Assembly: GCA_023409755.1 (NCBI GenBank)
Contig: JAEYRA010000187.1
Location: 1-5,865 of the forward strand
Source of the DNA: Bacillota bacterium
GTDB taxonomy: Bacteria > Bacillota > Clostridia > Christensenellales > UMGS416
Reading direction: 5' to 3'
Length of the DNA: 5,865 bases
The number at the start of each line of letters is the position of its first letter. The stretch's first letter is position 1. The translations under genes were made by a program, and so were the position numbers. Below are positions 1 through 5,811 of the stretch, piece by piece. A model generated the notes under the pieces. The model was not told the origin of the DNA. It searched no databases and saw nothing but the letters and a program-made list of their open reading frames with translations.

Positions 1-462
1 CCTTCTTTGAGTTTAGGATGCTTGTGCGAGCAGTTTTGTGCCCGCCGACGCGCATGTCGCCGGCAGGTCCATAGTTACTAATCTCACGCTTGCTTACCTT
101 TCACCCGTTCTATGGGTTTGAAGACACTTTGGCTGCCGGTGTACACGCTACCAGGCGACCTCTTTGCTGTTGTGACTTGCGCCTAGTTATGAGGAGAACG
201 GAGGGACGCCGCTGCGGCGGGGAAGGGTAGGTTCCATATGCGAGAATGTGCGGCCGCACCGGGTGAAACGGTATTACCCACGCCCTACGGCAGACGATTC
301 GTCAGAAGCGTTGTGAGAAGAGTGAGTATTGAAGACAATGCGGTAAGGCTTACTACTATGCTCGGTTTATACAAGGCGCGAGGAACGCTGCCTGCGGGCG
401 TGTTTGCTATATACTAAGTTCAGTAAAAGAAGAGCCGCGTGCAAAAGAAATGCTCACGGTTG
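1..462 (+). ncRNA. Large structured non-coding RNA candidate, family not recognised
   Basis: No credible ORF lies here, but hand folding gives a nested architecture. The closing helix pairs 2-8 with 426-432 and 9-16 with 414-421 (right-side bulge 422-425), plus 18-20 with 410-412. Inside it lie hairpins 20-31 and 39-65, then long-range helix 70-91/318-340 (about 18 pairs, including AATCTCAC with GTGAG-T-ATT). That domain contains hairpins 99-123 and 131-160, helices 165-176/301-310 and 181-186/285-291, hairpins 207-219, 235-250 and 258-272, and closing pairs 225-229/275-279. The 3' part has hairpins 343-353, 361-382, 383-405 (C-UGCG-G, a UNCG tetraloop) and 433-461. About a dozen G-U pairs, which would be A-C on the other strand, favour the + strand. 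The 5' end may lie left of the window, and no promoter or U-rich terminator is visible. I found no match to RNase P RNA, tmRNA, SRP RNA, group I or canonical group II introns. OLE, ROOL, GOLLD and similar large RNAs remain possible. The function is unknown. Confidence 0.65.
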
Positions 463-470
463 ATTTGCTT

Positions 471-502
471 GGTGAGTTGGTGGAAAGGTGAGTTGGTGGA
501 AA
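471..502. repeat. Perfect 16-bp tandem duplication
   Basis: The unit GGTGAGTTGGTGGAAA occurs twice head to tail with no mismatch (471-486 and 487-502). It lies between the structured RNA candidate and the 3' end of the convergent cyclase gene. The identity of the copies suggests a recent slippage duplication. It could also be a repeated single-stranded element in the RNA tail, if transcription runs this far. Confidence 0.9.
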
Positions 503-513
503 GAAATTTCCGT
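496..513 (+). other. GAAA-capped hairpin between convergent units
   Basis: GGAAA (498-502) pairs with TTTCC (507-511) around a GAAA loop, a GNRA tetraloop on the + strand. Two wobble pairs (497-512 and 496-513) extend it to 7 bp. There is no U-tract on either side, so it is not a standard terminator. It sits just past the cyclase stop codon and could mark the 3' end of either convergent transcript. Confidence 0.5.
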
Positions 514-521
514 AACGAAGC

Positions 522-2072
522 TCATAATAGGCTGTATCTGTTTCGACCAGTAGATTTGGAGAGGTACATCGCTTGATCGGCCCGCTTCAGCACGTTCTCA
601 AAAGAACCGTCGCTCTGCTGAAAGGTGGAGGCGCCGATTGAGATGCTGGTGGTAAAGATGTCATCCCCTACGCCGATTTGAAGAGAGGATACAGCATCTA
701 AAATCTTTTGTAAGAAAGGTGCTGCTCTTTCGTCTTTCACGCCATAGAAGATCCCCACAAACTCGTCACCACCCCAGCGAATCAATCGATCCGCACTGCG
801 AATCGCTTTTTGAACCGCTTCAACGACTTCTCTGAGCACATGGTCACCGACATCGTGACCATAGTGGTCATTGATGTATTTGAAATTGTCAACATCAAAC
901 ATGATGACCACCGGGTTCGCCCCCGTTGTGATGTACTCCTGGTAGGCTCTCATGAGGTCGCTGGTGCCAAACCGACGGTTTCCAGCTCCAGTAAGCGGGT
1001 CAATGTTCACTTCGTTTTCCAACTGCATATGCGCTCTTTGGTAACGCCATTTTTCAATGAGGATGATCAGGGCAAGACATGCCATAACGACGACGATCAA
1101 GAAAAGGAGAAGCCAGACAGTGCTTTTGGTCGCTACTTCCTTGCTTCGTTCATTTGTTTGATGGATATAATCTTCCATTTCATTGAGCTGAACACCCATG
1201 GCAATTATCCAGTTGTAATCACGATAGAGCTTGGCGTAGGAAAGCTTTTCAGAGATGATATCACTGTTCATTTCCTTATAATAGTATTCGTAGAAGAGTT
1301 CACCGTTTTCATTGATCCCCTGAAGTTCATCCAAGTAGGGATAATTTCCCTTGATGTCCGTCATGTCGGTCGAAAGCAGCATCCCTTCTGTCTCTGGTAA
1401 ATTCGGGTGAACCAACCGGATGGCATAGTCCTTTCCGCCATCATAGTTGAGGAGTTGATTCACCCAAATGTAGGAGCCATTGTCAAAGTGCATGTTGCGA
1501 ACCTTTTCAGCAGTGGATTTCTGCACGATTCCATCGATGTACGCTTTGCTTACACCAAACAGGCAGGAGACAGAACCGTGATCAATGATACGATAATACG
1601 AAAGGTTCTTTTTTATTTTTGCAAATGAATCAGAAATGTTCTGCACCATCAAATTGGAGGGATCGTAAAGAATCGCATTGCTGCTGTTATTCCAGATAAA
1701 AATCGTCCAGTACCCTAAATCTCCGTTCTTCCCATAGTCTGCGGAAAACCTGGATTTGCAGTAACTCAAAAATTCTTCATCGCTCAGAGAATACTCCATC
1801 GAAAGGGTGTCGTAACGCCGATCCACATTCTGCTTATACTGTTCTGCTTCCAAACTACGGGCAACGTCGATCTCCTCAATCAGGTTGTTCACAGTATTTT
1901 GCAGGAACGTGCGCTTCAAATTCACGATCGCATCTCTGGTTTCCTCTTGGTATATCCTCCCAACCTTATCATAGGAGATAAAGTAGAAAAGGCTGATGAC
2001 GATGCAAATGAGGACGATCAATAGAGAAGTCATGATACGGTGGAAATGTCGCATGACAAATTGCTTCAACAT
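522..2072 (-). CDS. Membrane-bound Cache-GGDEF sensor diguanylate cyclase
   Basis: This 516-residue protein should make cyclic di-GMP from two GTP at the inner face of the membrane, in response to a ligand outside the cell. A transmembrane helix (about 14-33) is followed by an extracytoplasmic region of about 285 residues. Its GSYIWVN and HPNLPETEG stretches resemble the Cache_2 sensor group. A second helix (319-339) leads through a charged linker to the GGDEF domain, which starts at DPLTG (358). The metal-site aspartate in FDVDNF (D393), the GGDEF loop (434-438) and the inhibitory-site RxxD motif (RSAD, 425-428) are intact, so an active enzyme with product inhibition is predicted. There is no EAL or HD-GYP domain. 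The start at 2072 is chosen because AAGGAGG lies 7 nt upstream; an in-frame ATG at 2174 is less likely. The gene is convergent with the RNA candidate and divergent from sipL. The ligand is unknown. Confidence 0.93.
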   Translation of the reverse strand: MLKQFVMRHFHRIMTSLLIVLICIVISLFYFISYDKVGRIYQEETRDAIVNLKRTFLQNTVNNLIEEIDVARSLEAEQYKQNVDRRYDTLSMEYSLSDEEFLSYCKSRFSADYGKNGDLGYWTIFIWNNSSNAILYDPSNLMVQNISDSFAKIKKNLSYYRIIDHGSVSCLFGVSKAYIDGIVQKSTAEKVRNMHFDNGSYIWVNQLLNYDGGKDYAIRLVHPNLPETEGMLLSTDMTDIKGNYPYLDELQGINENGELFYEYYYKEMNSDIISEKLSYAKLYRDYNWIIAMGVQLNEMEDYIHQTNERSKEVATKSTVWLLLFLIVVVMACLALIILIEKWRYQRAHMQLENEVNIDPLTGAGNRRFGTSDLMRAYQEYITTGANPVVIMFDVDNFKYINDHYGHDVGDHVLREVVEAVQKAIRSADRLIRWGGDEFVGIFYGVKDERAAPFLQKILDAVSSLQIGVGDDIFTTSISIGASTFQQSDGSFENVLKRADQAMYLSKSTGRNRYSLL

Positions 2073-2079
2073 GGGCACT

Positions 2080-2086
2080 CCTCCTT
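2080..2086 (-). promoter_or_regulatory. Ribosome binding site of the cyclase
   Basis: The - strand reads AAGGAGG, 7 nt before ATG 2072. This near-perfect Shine-Dalgarno sequence decides the start over the upstream in-frame ATG at 2174. Confidence 0.9.
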
Positions 2087-2129
2087 CCGCGTTTCTCCTG
2101 GTTGGGTTCGTCCGCCATTTTAGACCATT

Positions 2130-2153
2130 GGATCGGTGGTTCACTGGCGATCC
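2130..2153. other. Imperfect hairpin upstream of the cyclase
   Basis: GGATCG (2130-2135) and CGATCC (2148-2153) are perfect inverted repeats. An inner GTG/CAC pair (2136-2138 with 2142-2144) and a three-base asymmetric bulge complete the element. It lies 58-81 nt before the cyclase start, so it would be in that gene's 5' leader or act as an operator. It has no U-tract and does not resemble a c-di-GMP riboswitch. Confidence 0.45.
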
Positions 2154-2215
2154 TCCGATGTTGTGATGGGGCATGTCCTGCTATACGCAAGCATGTTTCC
2201 CCGAATCAGCGCGTA

Positions 2216-2247
2216 TTGTTTAATATACTGATAGTATCATATACAAT
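2216..2247. promoter_or_regulatory. AT-rich overlapping dyads and possible promoter in the divergent region
   Basis: This is the AT-rich core of the 378-bp region between the divergent cyclase and sipL genes. It contains ATACT-GAT-AGTAT (2225-2237) and, overlapping it, GTAT-CAT-ATAC (2234-2244), two inverted repeats sharing four bases. For the + strand, TTGTTT (2216-2221) and TATACA (2240-2245) are 18 bp apart, a weak sigma-A fit. TATACAAT (2240-2247) also resembles a sigma-E -10 (CATACAnT), the sigma factor that controls sipL in Clostridioides difficile, but no convincing -35 sits 13-15 bp upstream. The dyads could be an operator. No confident - strand promoter was found. The rest of 2073-2450 holds no gene that I can support. 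Confidence 0.4.
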
Positions 2248-2395
2248 TTGATCTTGTACGGCAATAGGACGAGAGCATTTGAGTTGTAACCTGATGGTGC
2301 ATATCCCCCAACAGGTTCCTGACTCCATCTGACAGTTCGCATTTTGGTGATCTTCCGTTGTGTGAATAGTCCAGCGTGCCAATGCATAGATATGG

Positions 2396-2426
2396 AAGCG
2401 ACAGCAAGCATTCATCAAGCGACAGC
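2396..2426. repeat. 10-bp direct repeat with a 21-bp period
   Basis: AAGCGACAGC occurs at 2396-2405 and exactly again at 2417-2426, starts 21 bp apart, which is about two helical turns. The copies lie 25-55 bp before the sipL start. Same-face spacing suits a protein binding site, but the pair may be accidental. Confidence 0.4.
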
Positions 2427-2437
2427 CATCCGGCTGA

Positions 2438-2444
2438 GGGAGGG
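2438..2444 (+). promoter_or_regulatory. Ribosome binding site of sipL
   Basis: GGGAGGG lies 6 nt before ATG 2451. This selects 2451 over the in-frame ATG codons at 2376 and 2382, whose added residues (rich in Ser, Asp and His) look like translated leader. Confidence 0.8.
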
Positions 2445-2450
2445 AATGGG

Positions 2451-3962
2451 ATGAACCTGTTCAAAAAGAGCATCTTTGCGGAGCTTTCCGCTGCCGAGGT
2501 GGTAACGGCCGCCATGGCAGAGGGAGCCATAGACCTGCAAGGCACTTATTGCCAGCGGGTCGTTGGCTGCGATGGTCACGTCAGCCAGCTCTCAGCCGAG
2601 GCGGTCAAAGGCGCGTTGGCCTTGGAAGGCCTGGTTGAGTTCAATGTCCTCTATGTCAATGGGGAAGGCACGCTGGACAGCGTTGTTGGGGTGTGCCCAT
2701 TTACCCATCGCATGAGCGCGCCTCAGGCCGAGCCCGGGATGGACGTGAAGGTTCGCAGCAATGTGTCGTCACCAACGGCACGGGCGGCAGGCCCGTCCCG
2801 GTTGCTTGTGGAGGCAGTGGTGGAACTGGACGCGGAAGTGACCGGCGTGCAGTCGCTGGAAGCTGTTGCGGAGGTCAACGACAGTCGCCTGCAGACACTG
2901 GGCCAACAAATTTACTGGATGAGCCGCAATGCCTCCGGACATGCTTCCACCACCGTGCGCGAGGACGTAGAATTGGCAGACGCCCTGCCGGAAGCTTCCA
3001 AGGTACTGTTAAGCCATGGGGATGTTCGCATCAGCGAGGTACGCGCGATGGGTGGCGAGGCCATGGTAGCCGGCGATCTGCTGCTGCAGGTGTTGTACCT
3101 TGACACCGTAGGTGATGTGCAGCGCAGCATTTTGACCGTGCCGTTTGGCACATCGGTATCCTCTGTGGGCATGTCAGAGAATATGGAGGTCCGTGCCTGG
3201 GGCAGTGTCTCCCAGTTGTTCATAACCGTTGGCGAGAACCTGAACGACGAGCGGCGCATCTTGTCGCTGGAGGCGCCGTTGTTCCTGAACGTGGAAGGCT
3301 ACACGCCGTGTGAGATGGAGGCGCTGGCCGACGCTTACCATCTGGATTATGATTTGGGCATGACCTGTGAGGAGATCGGCCTGTTTGATGGCCCGGTGGA
3401 ATGGTCCGAGAAGGTGAAGGTCAGGGGAGCACTGCCCCGCACGGACGTCATGGAGGAGGACTCTGCGCTTCTGGCCACCGATCTCACCCCCATCATCGAC
3501 AGCTTTGAGGTGTCTGAGGGACGGGTGGACTTTACCGGCAGGCTGGTCACCCGGGCACTGTACCGCAGTGCTTCCGATGACATCTTCAGTACCCTTGCGG
3601 AGGTCCCCTTCGCTTCGGCGTTGGAGTGGTCCGGAGCCACATCCGATGCCAAGGTGGAGCTGTCAGCCGTGCCGCTACGCTCCAGTGCGTTGGTGGAGGG
3701 GAACTTTGATGTGGAAGCTGAGCTGGAAGTGAAGCTCACCAGCCGACGTTGCCTACACTACAAGATCGTGACAGAGCTGGAGCAAGGTATGCCGTTGGGC
3801 CGTACGCTGGCCCCGCTGACGCTGTGCATCGCTGGGCCCAACGACACCACGTGGACGTTGGCACGCCGCTGCCGGGTGCCGGTGGATGACCTGCTGCGCA
3901 CCAATCCCGAGCTTGCGGCCGGCGTGCAGTCCGGCGCTAAGGTTGTCGTCCTGCGCAAGTAA
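2451..3962 (+). CDS. sipL: SipL-like spore coat morphogenesis protein (DUF3794 repeats + LysM)
   Basis: The 503-residue protein has the architecture and length of clostridial SipL (about 520 residues in C. difficile). There SipL is made in the mother cell under sigma-E, binds SpoIVA through its LysM domain, and is needed to place the coat on the forespore. Three related DUF3794-like segments can be seen, roughly residues 10-145, 165-290 and 310-440, each rich in beta strands with a V-LYV-type core (residues 61-69, 208-217) or its equivalent. A LysM-like domain fills about 457-502 (TTWTLARRC, then VDDLLRTNPELA). There is no signal peptide or membrane segment, as expected for a mother-cell cytosolic protein. 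The LysM turn reads GPNDTTW where peptidoglycan-binding LysM domains usually have PGDTLW, in line with a protein-binding role. The gene is monocistronic, with a strong terminator-like stem 19 nt after the stop. Regulation by sigma-E is inferred from the family. Confidence 0.85.
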   Translation: MNLFKKSIFAELSAAEVVTAAMAEGAIDLQGTYCQRVVGCDGHVSQLSAEAVKGALALEGLVEFNVLYVNGEGTLDSVVGVCPFTHRMSAPQAEPGMDVKVRSNVSSPTARAAGPSRLLVEAVVELDAEVTGVQSLEAVAEVNDSRLQTLGQQIYWMSRNASGHASTTVREDVELADALPEASKVLLSHGDVRISEVRAMGGEAMVAGDLLLQVLYLDTVGDVQRSILTVPFGTSVSSVGMSENMEVRAWGSVSQLFITVGENLNDERRILSLEAPLFLNVEGYTPCEMEALADAYHLDYDLGMTCEEIGLFDGPVEWSEKVKVRGALPRTDVMEEDSALLATDLTPIIDSFEVSEGRVDFTGRLVTRALYRSASDDIFSTLAEVPFASALEWSGATSDAKVELSAVPLRSSALVEGNFDVEAELEVKLTSRRCLHYKIVTELEQGMPLGRTLAPLTLCIAGPNDTTWTLARRCRVPVDDLLRTNPELAAGVQSGAKVVVLRK

Positions 3963-3980
3963 GCAAAATACGCTTTGTCT

Positions 3981-4022
3981 GAAGGGGCGCAGCCGCCGCG
4001 ACCGGCAGCTGTGCCCCTTCAC
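3981..4022 (+). terminator. Strong stem-loop terminator after sipL
   Basis: A 14-bp stem (one G-U pair) joins 3981-3994 to 4009-4022, with core GAAGGGGC against GCCCCTTC. An inner GCCG/CGGC helix around a CGAC loop caps it. The following bases (CATTTGCTG) form only a weak T-tract, but the stem is very stable and correctly placed 19 nt past the stop codon. It separates sipL from the terC unit. Confidence 0.75.
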
Positions 4023-4109
4023 ATTTGCTGCCGTATGATATGGGAGGCGGTGCCGATTGCGTTTTTCTGAGCATACAGGCATTTTTGTCGACTGGTGAAG
4101 CGAGCCCTC

Positions 4110-4138
4110 TTGCCCAACAAGCCAACTTCCGGTATGAT
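4110..4138 (+). promoter_or_regulatory. Sigma-A promoter of the terC-HAD unit
   Basis: TTGCCC (4110-4115) and TATGAT (4133-4138) are separated by exactly 17 bp. Transcription would start near 4145, giving a leader of about 34 nt. That is too short for the manganese-sensing yybP-ykoY riboswitch that precedes some terC genes, and none of its conserved sequence is visible. Confidence 0.7.
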
Positions 4139-4163
4139 AACACAGTCCCATACAAAACACATG

Positions 4164-4169
4164 AAGGAG
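4164..4169 (+). promoter_or_regulatory. Ribosome binding site selecting a TTG start
   Basis: AAGGAG ends 9 nt before TTG 4179. The in-frame ATG at 4161 overlaps this site and has no Shine-Dalgarno sequence of its own, so TTG is the better start. Confidence 0.75.
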
Positions 4170-4178
4170 TCTCACTCA

Positions 4179-5054
4179 TTGAAGCTGAAACGAGCACTGT
4201 TTTGGGTTGCCTTCTGGGCTACCCTCTCCCTGCTGTTCAACGTCGTCGTGTTCTTTTGGAAGGGCCAACAGGCCGCTGTGGAGTATCTGGGTGGCTATGT
4301 TATTGAGCTGACTCTCTCGCTTGACAACCTCTTTTTATTCTTGGTCATCTTCACCGCGTTTCGTCTGCCAGCAGAGCAGCAGCGCCGGGTACTCAACTAC
4401 GGTGTAGCCGGGGCAGTGGTGCTGCGGCTGCTGTTCGTGATGCTGGGTGCGGCTCTGGTCACCCGCATCCATTGGCTGCTGTATGTGTTTGGTGCCATTC
4501 TGTTGGTCAGCGGCATCAGCATGCTGGTGAAGGGGGAGAAGGAACCCGATTACGCCAATCACCCCGTGCTCCGTCTCTTTGGCCGAGTGTTCCCGTTCAC
4601 CGGCACGCTGGAGGGCGAGCGCTTTTTCGTCAAGCGGGATGGCAAATGGTATGCCACTCTTCTCTTCGCCATTCTGGTATTGGTGGAAGCTTCCGACATT
4701 CTTTTTGCCATCGATTCCATCCCGGCCATCTTCTCCATCACCACGGATACGTTCATCGTGTTCACTTCAAACATCTTTGCCATACTGGGTCTGCGCTCAC
4801 TCTATTTCGTGTTGGAGAAGCTGACCAAACTCTTCCGCTTCGTCAAAGTAGGCGTGTCGCTGATCCTGATGTTCACGGGGGTTAAACTCCTGCTGACCAT
4901 CGTGCATGTGGAGATTCCCATCCTGCTCTCCATCGGCGTCATCGCCGCCATCCTGCTTGGCAGCATTGTGGTTTCCGCCCTTCTCAAACCCGGCAAGGAA
5001 CCCATTGAGCACGGTTCGCTGCCGGTCAATGCCCCTGAGCCCGACGTGGAGTGA
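4179..5054 (+). CDS. TerC family integral membrane protein (probable metal ion exporter)
   Basis: This is a 291-residue TerC-family membrane protein. Characterised relatives (Alx of E. coli; YkoY and YceF of Bacillus subtilis) act in manganese export or in supplying Mn to secreted enzymes, while the founding TerC belongs to tellurite resistance. About eight transmembrane helices can be seen (near 5-27, 38-60, 72-95, 98-117, 158-180, 191-211, 222-241 and 246-269). The two signature acidic sites are intact: LSLDNLFLFLVIF (D49, N50) and EASDILFAIDSIPAIF (E170, D173, D179), which are thought to bind the metal. A soluble loop (118-156) with the typical FFVKRDGKWYAT end lies between helices 4 and 5. 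The start is TTG 4179 (product MKLKRALFWV...); longer reads from ATG 4161 or upstream lack a ribosome binding site. Its stop lies 5 nt before the HAD start, so the two are co-transcribed. Manganese as the substrate is inferred from the family. Confidence 0.92.
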   Translation: MKLKRALFWVAFWATLSLLFNVVVFFWKGQQAAVEYLGGYVIELTLSLDNLFLFLVIFTAFRLPAEQQRRVLNYGVAGAVVLRLLFVMLGAALVTRIHWLLYVFGAILLVSGISMLVKGEKEPDYANHPVLRLFGRVFPFTGTLEGERFFVKRDGKWYATLLFAILVLVEASDILFAIDSIPAIFSITTDTFIVFTSNIFAILGLRSLYFVLEKLTKLFRFVKVGVSLILMFTGVKLLLTIVHVEIPILLSIGVIAAILLGSIVVSALLKPGKEPIEHGSLPVNAPEPDVE

Positions 5055-5059
5055 GTGAC

Positions 5060-5752
5060 ATGGACTGGCTCCTGTGGGACTTTGACGGAACCCTGGGGTA
5101 TCATGACGGCATGTGGAGCCGGACGTTGCAGGAGGCATTGGCTGCCCAGGGGGTCGATTGGCCGCTGGAGCGCATCCGCCCGCTTATGGCCGCCGGCTTT
5201 CCCTGGCATACGCCGGAACAATCTCACGAACAGTTCTTCGGCGGCGTTCCCTGGTGGGATTTCATGCTGGAGCATTTTGCCAGCCTGCTGCGCCAGCAGG
5301 GCCTTTCGGCTGACTGTGCTGCTGCCGCCGCGCAGAGTCTGCGGGCGCGTTATCTTGCTCCATCCCGCTGGCATCTGTACGATGACACACTGCCGGCATT
5401 GCGGCAGGCCTGTGCGTTGGGGTATCGCTGTGCCATCCTCTCCAATCATGTACCAGAGCTGCCCGGCATCGTCAATGGGCTGGGCCTTTCTGGTTTGCTG
5501 GATCAGGTGGTGACCTCAGCCCAGCTGGGGTGGGAGAAACCCAATCCCCAGTTTTTCCGCCAGGCAACGTCCCTGCTGGGCTGTGAGCGTGCCACGATGA
5601 TCGGCGACAACCCGAATGCCGACGTGGCCGGCGCAACGGCGGTGGGCCTCAATGCCATCTTGGTGCGCGGGGAACGCCCCGCTGATGCCGGCATCCTGTA
5701 TGCGCCTACCTTGTTGGACGTGTTTCCATTGCTTTCCTCACGCCGCCGCTGA
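5060..5752 (+). CDS. HAD superfamily hydrolase (phosphatase-like)
   Basis: This is a 230-residue haloacid dehalogenase-superfamily hydrolase, most likely a cytosolic phosphatase acting on a small phosphorylated compound. All four motifs are present: DFDGT (nucleophile D7, acid/base D9), ILSNH (S128), the lysine in WEKPNP (K160), and IGDNPNADVAGA (D183, D188). A helical cap of roughly residues 15-100 lies between motifs I and II, as in phosphoglycolate phosphatase and beta-phosphoglucomutase relatives; it is Ala-rich and carries unusual Trp-rich stretches (FPWH, VPWWDF). I prefer ATG 5060 because GGAG (5048-5051), inside the end of the terC gene, lies 8 nt upstream. GTG 5051, which overlaps the terC stop as GTGA, is the alternative and would add three residues. 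It is the second gene of the terC unit, which suggests coupled expression but does not reveal the substrate. No clear terminator follows. Confidence 0.9.
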   Translation: MDWLLWDFDGTLGYHDGMWSRTLQEALAAQGVDWPLERIRPLMAAGFPWHTPEQSHEQFFGGVPWWDFMLEHFASLLRQQGLSADCAAAAAQSLRARYLAPSRWHLYDDTLPALRQACALGYRCAILSNHVPELPGIVNGLGLSGLLDQVVTSAQLGWEKPNPQFFRQATSLLGCERATMIGDNPNADVAGATAVGLNAILVRGERPADAGILYAPTLLDVFPLLSSRRR

Positions 5753-5811
5753 GCTTCGGAGACTGTTGTGATAGATGACGGTAAATCGAGCCGCGCTCTG
5801 TGAACTGCTTC

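Noticed and set aside
250..260. GTGCGGCCGCAC palindrome (249-ish) as a protein binding site
   Set aside because: It lies within the RNA candidate, where its bases are better used in the 235-250 and 258-272 hairpins; there is no other support for an operator.
188..360. RNase P RNA-like strings (GGGTGAAACGGT near 261, GCGGTAAGGCTTAC near 340)
   Set aside because: The invariant GAGGAAAGTCC and ACAGAA-CCGGCTTA segments that form P4 are absent, so short similarity is not enough.
24..462. ORF-less group II intron (GTGCG 5' end, GAGCCG...CGGTT hairpin)
   Set aside because: The domain V-like hairpin is 31 nt without the canonical bulge, no domain VI with a bulged A follows, there is no reverse transcriptase, and the 2-20/410-432 closing helix is incompatible with the group II layout.
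810..1628. Open frames on the + strand across the cyclase gene
   Set aside because: They lie entirely inside the well-supported GGDEF gene on the other strand, have no ribosome binding sites, and encode no recognisable domain.
2073..2174. N-terminal extension of the cyclase to ATG 2174
   Set aside because: The added residues are Arg/Asn-rich without hydrophobic character, and the strong AAGGAGG site fits ATG 2072.
2206..2545. Small - strand frames in the intergenic region
   Set aside because: They have no ribosome binding sites and unconvincing composition, and they overlap the promoter region and the sipL start.
4022..4178. yybP-ykoY manganese riboswitch before terC
   Set aside because: None of its conserved sequence is visible, and the best promoter lies too close to the start codon to leave room.
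5775..5805. Terminator after the HAD gene
   Set aside because: Only a 4-bp GAGC/GCTC stem with no T-tract is visible.
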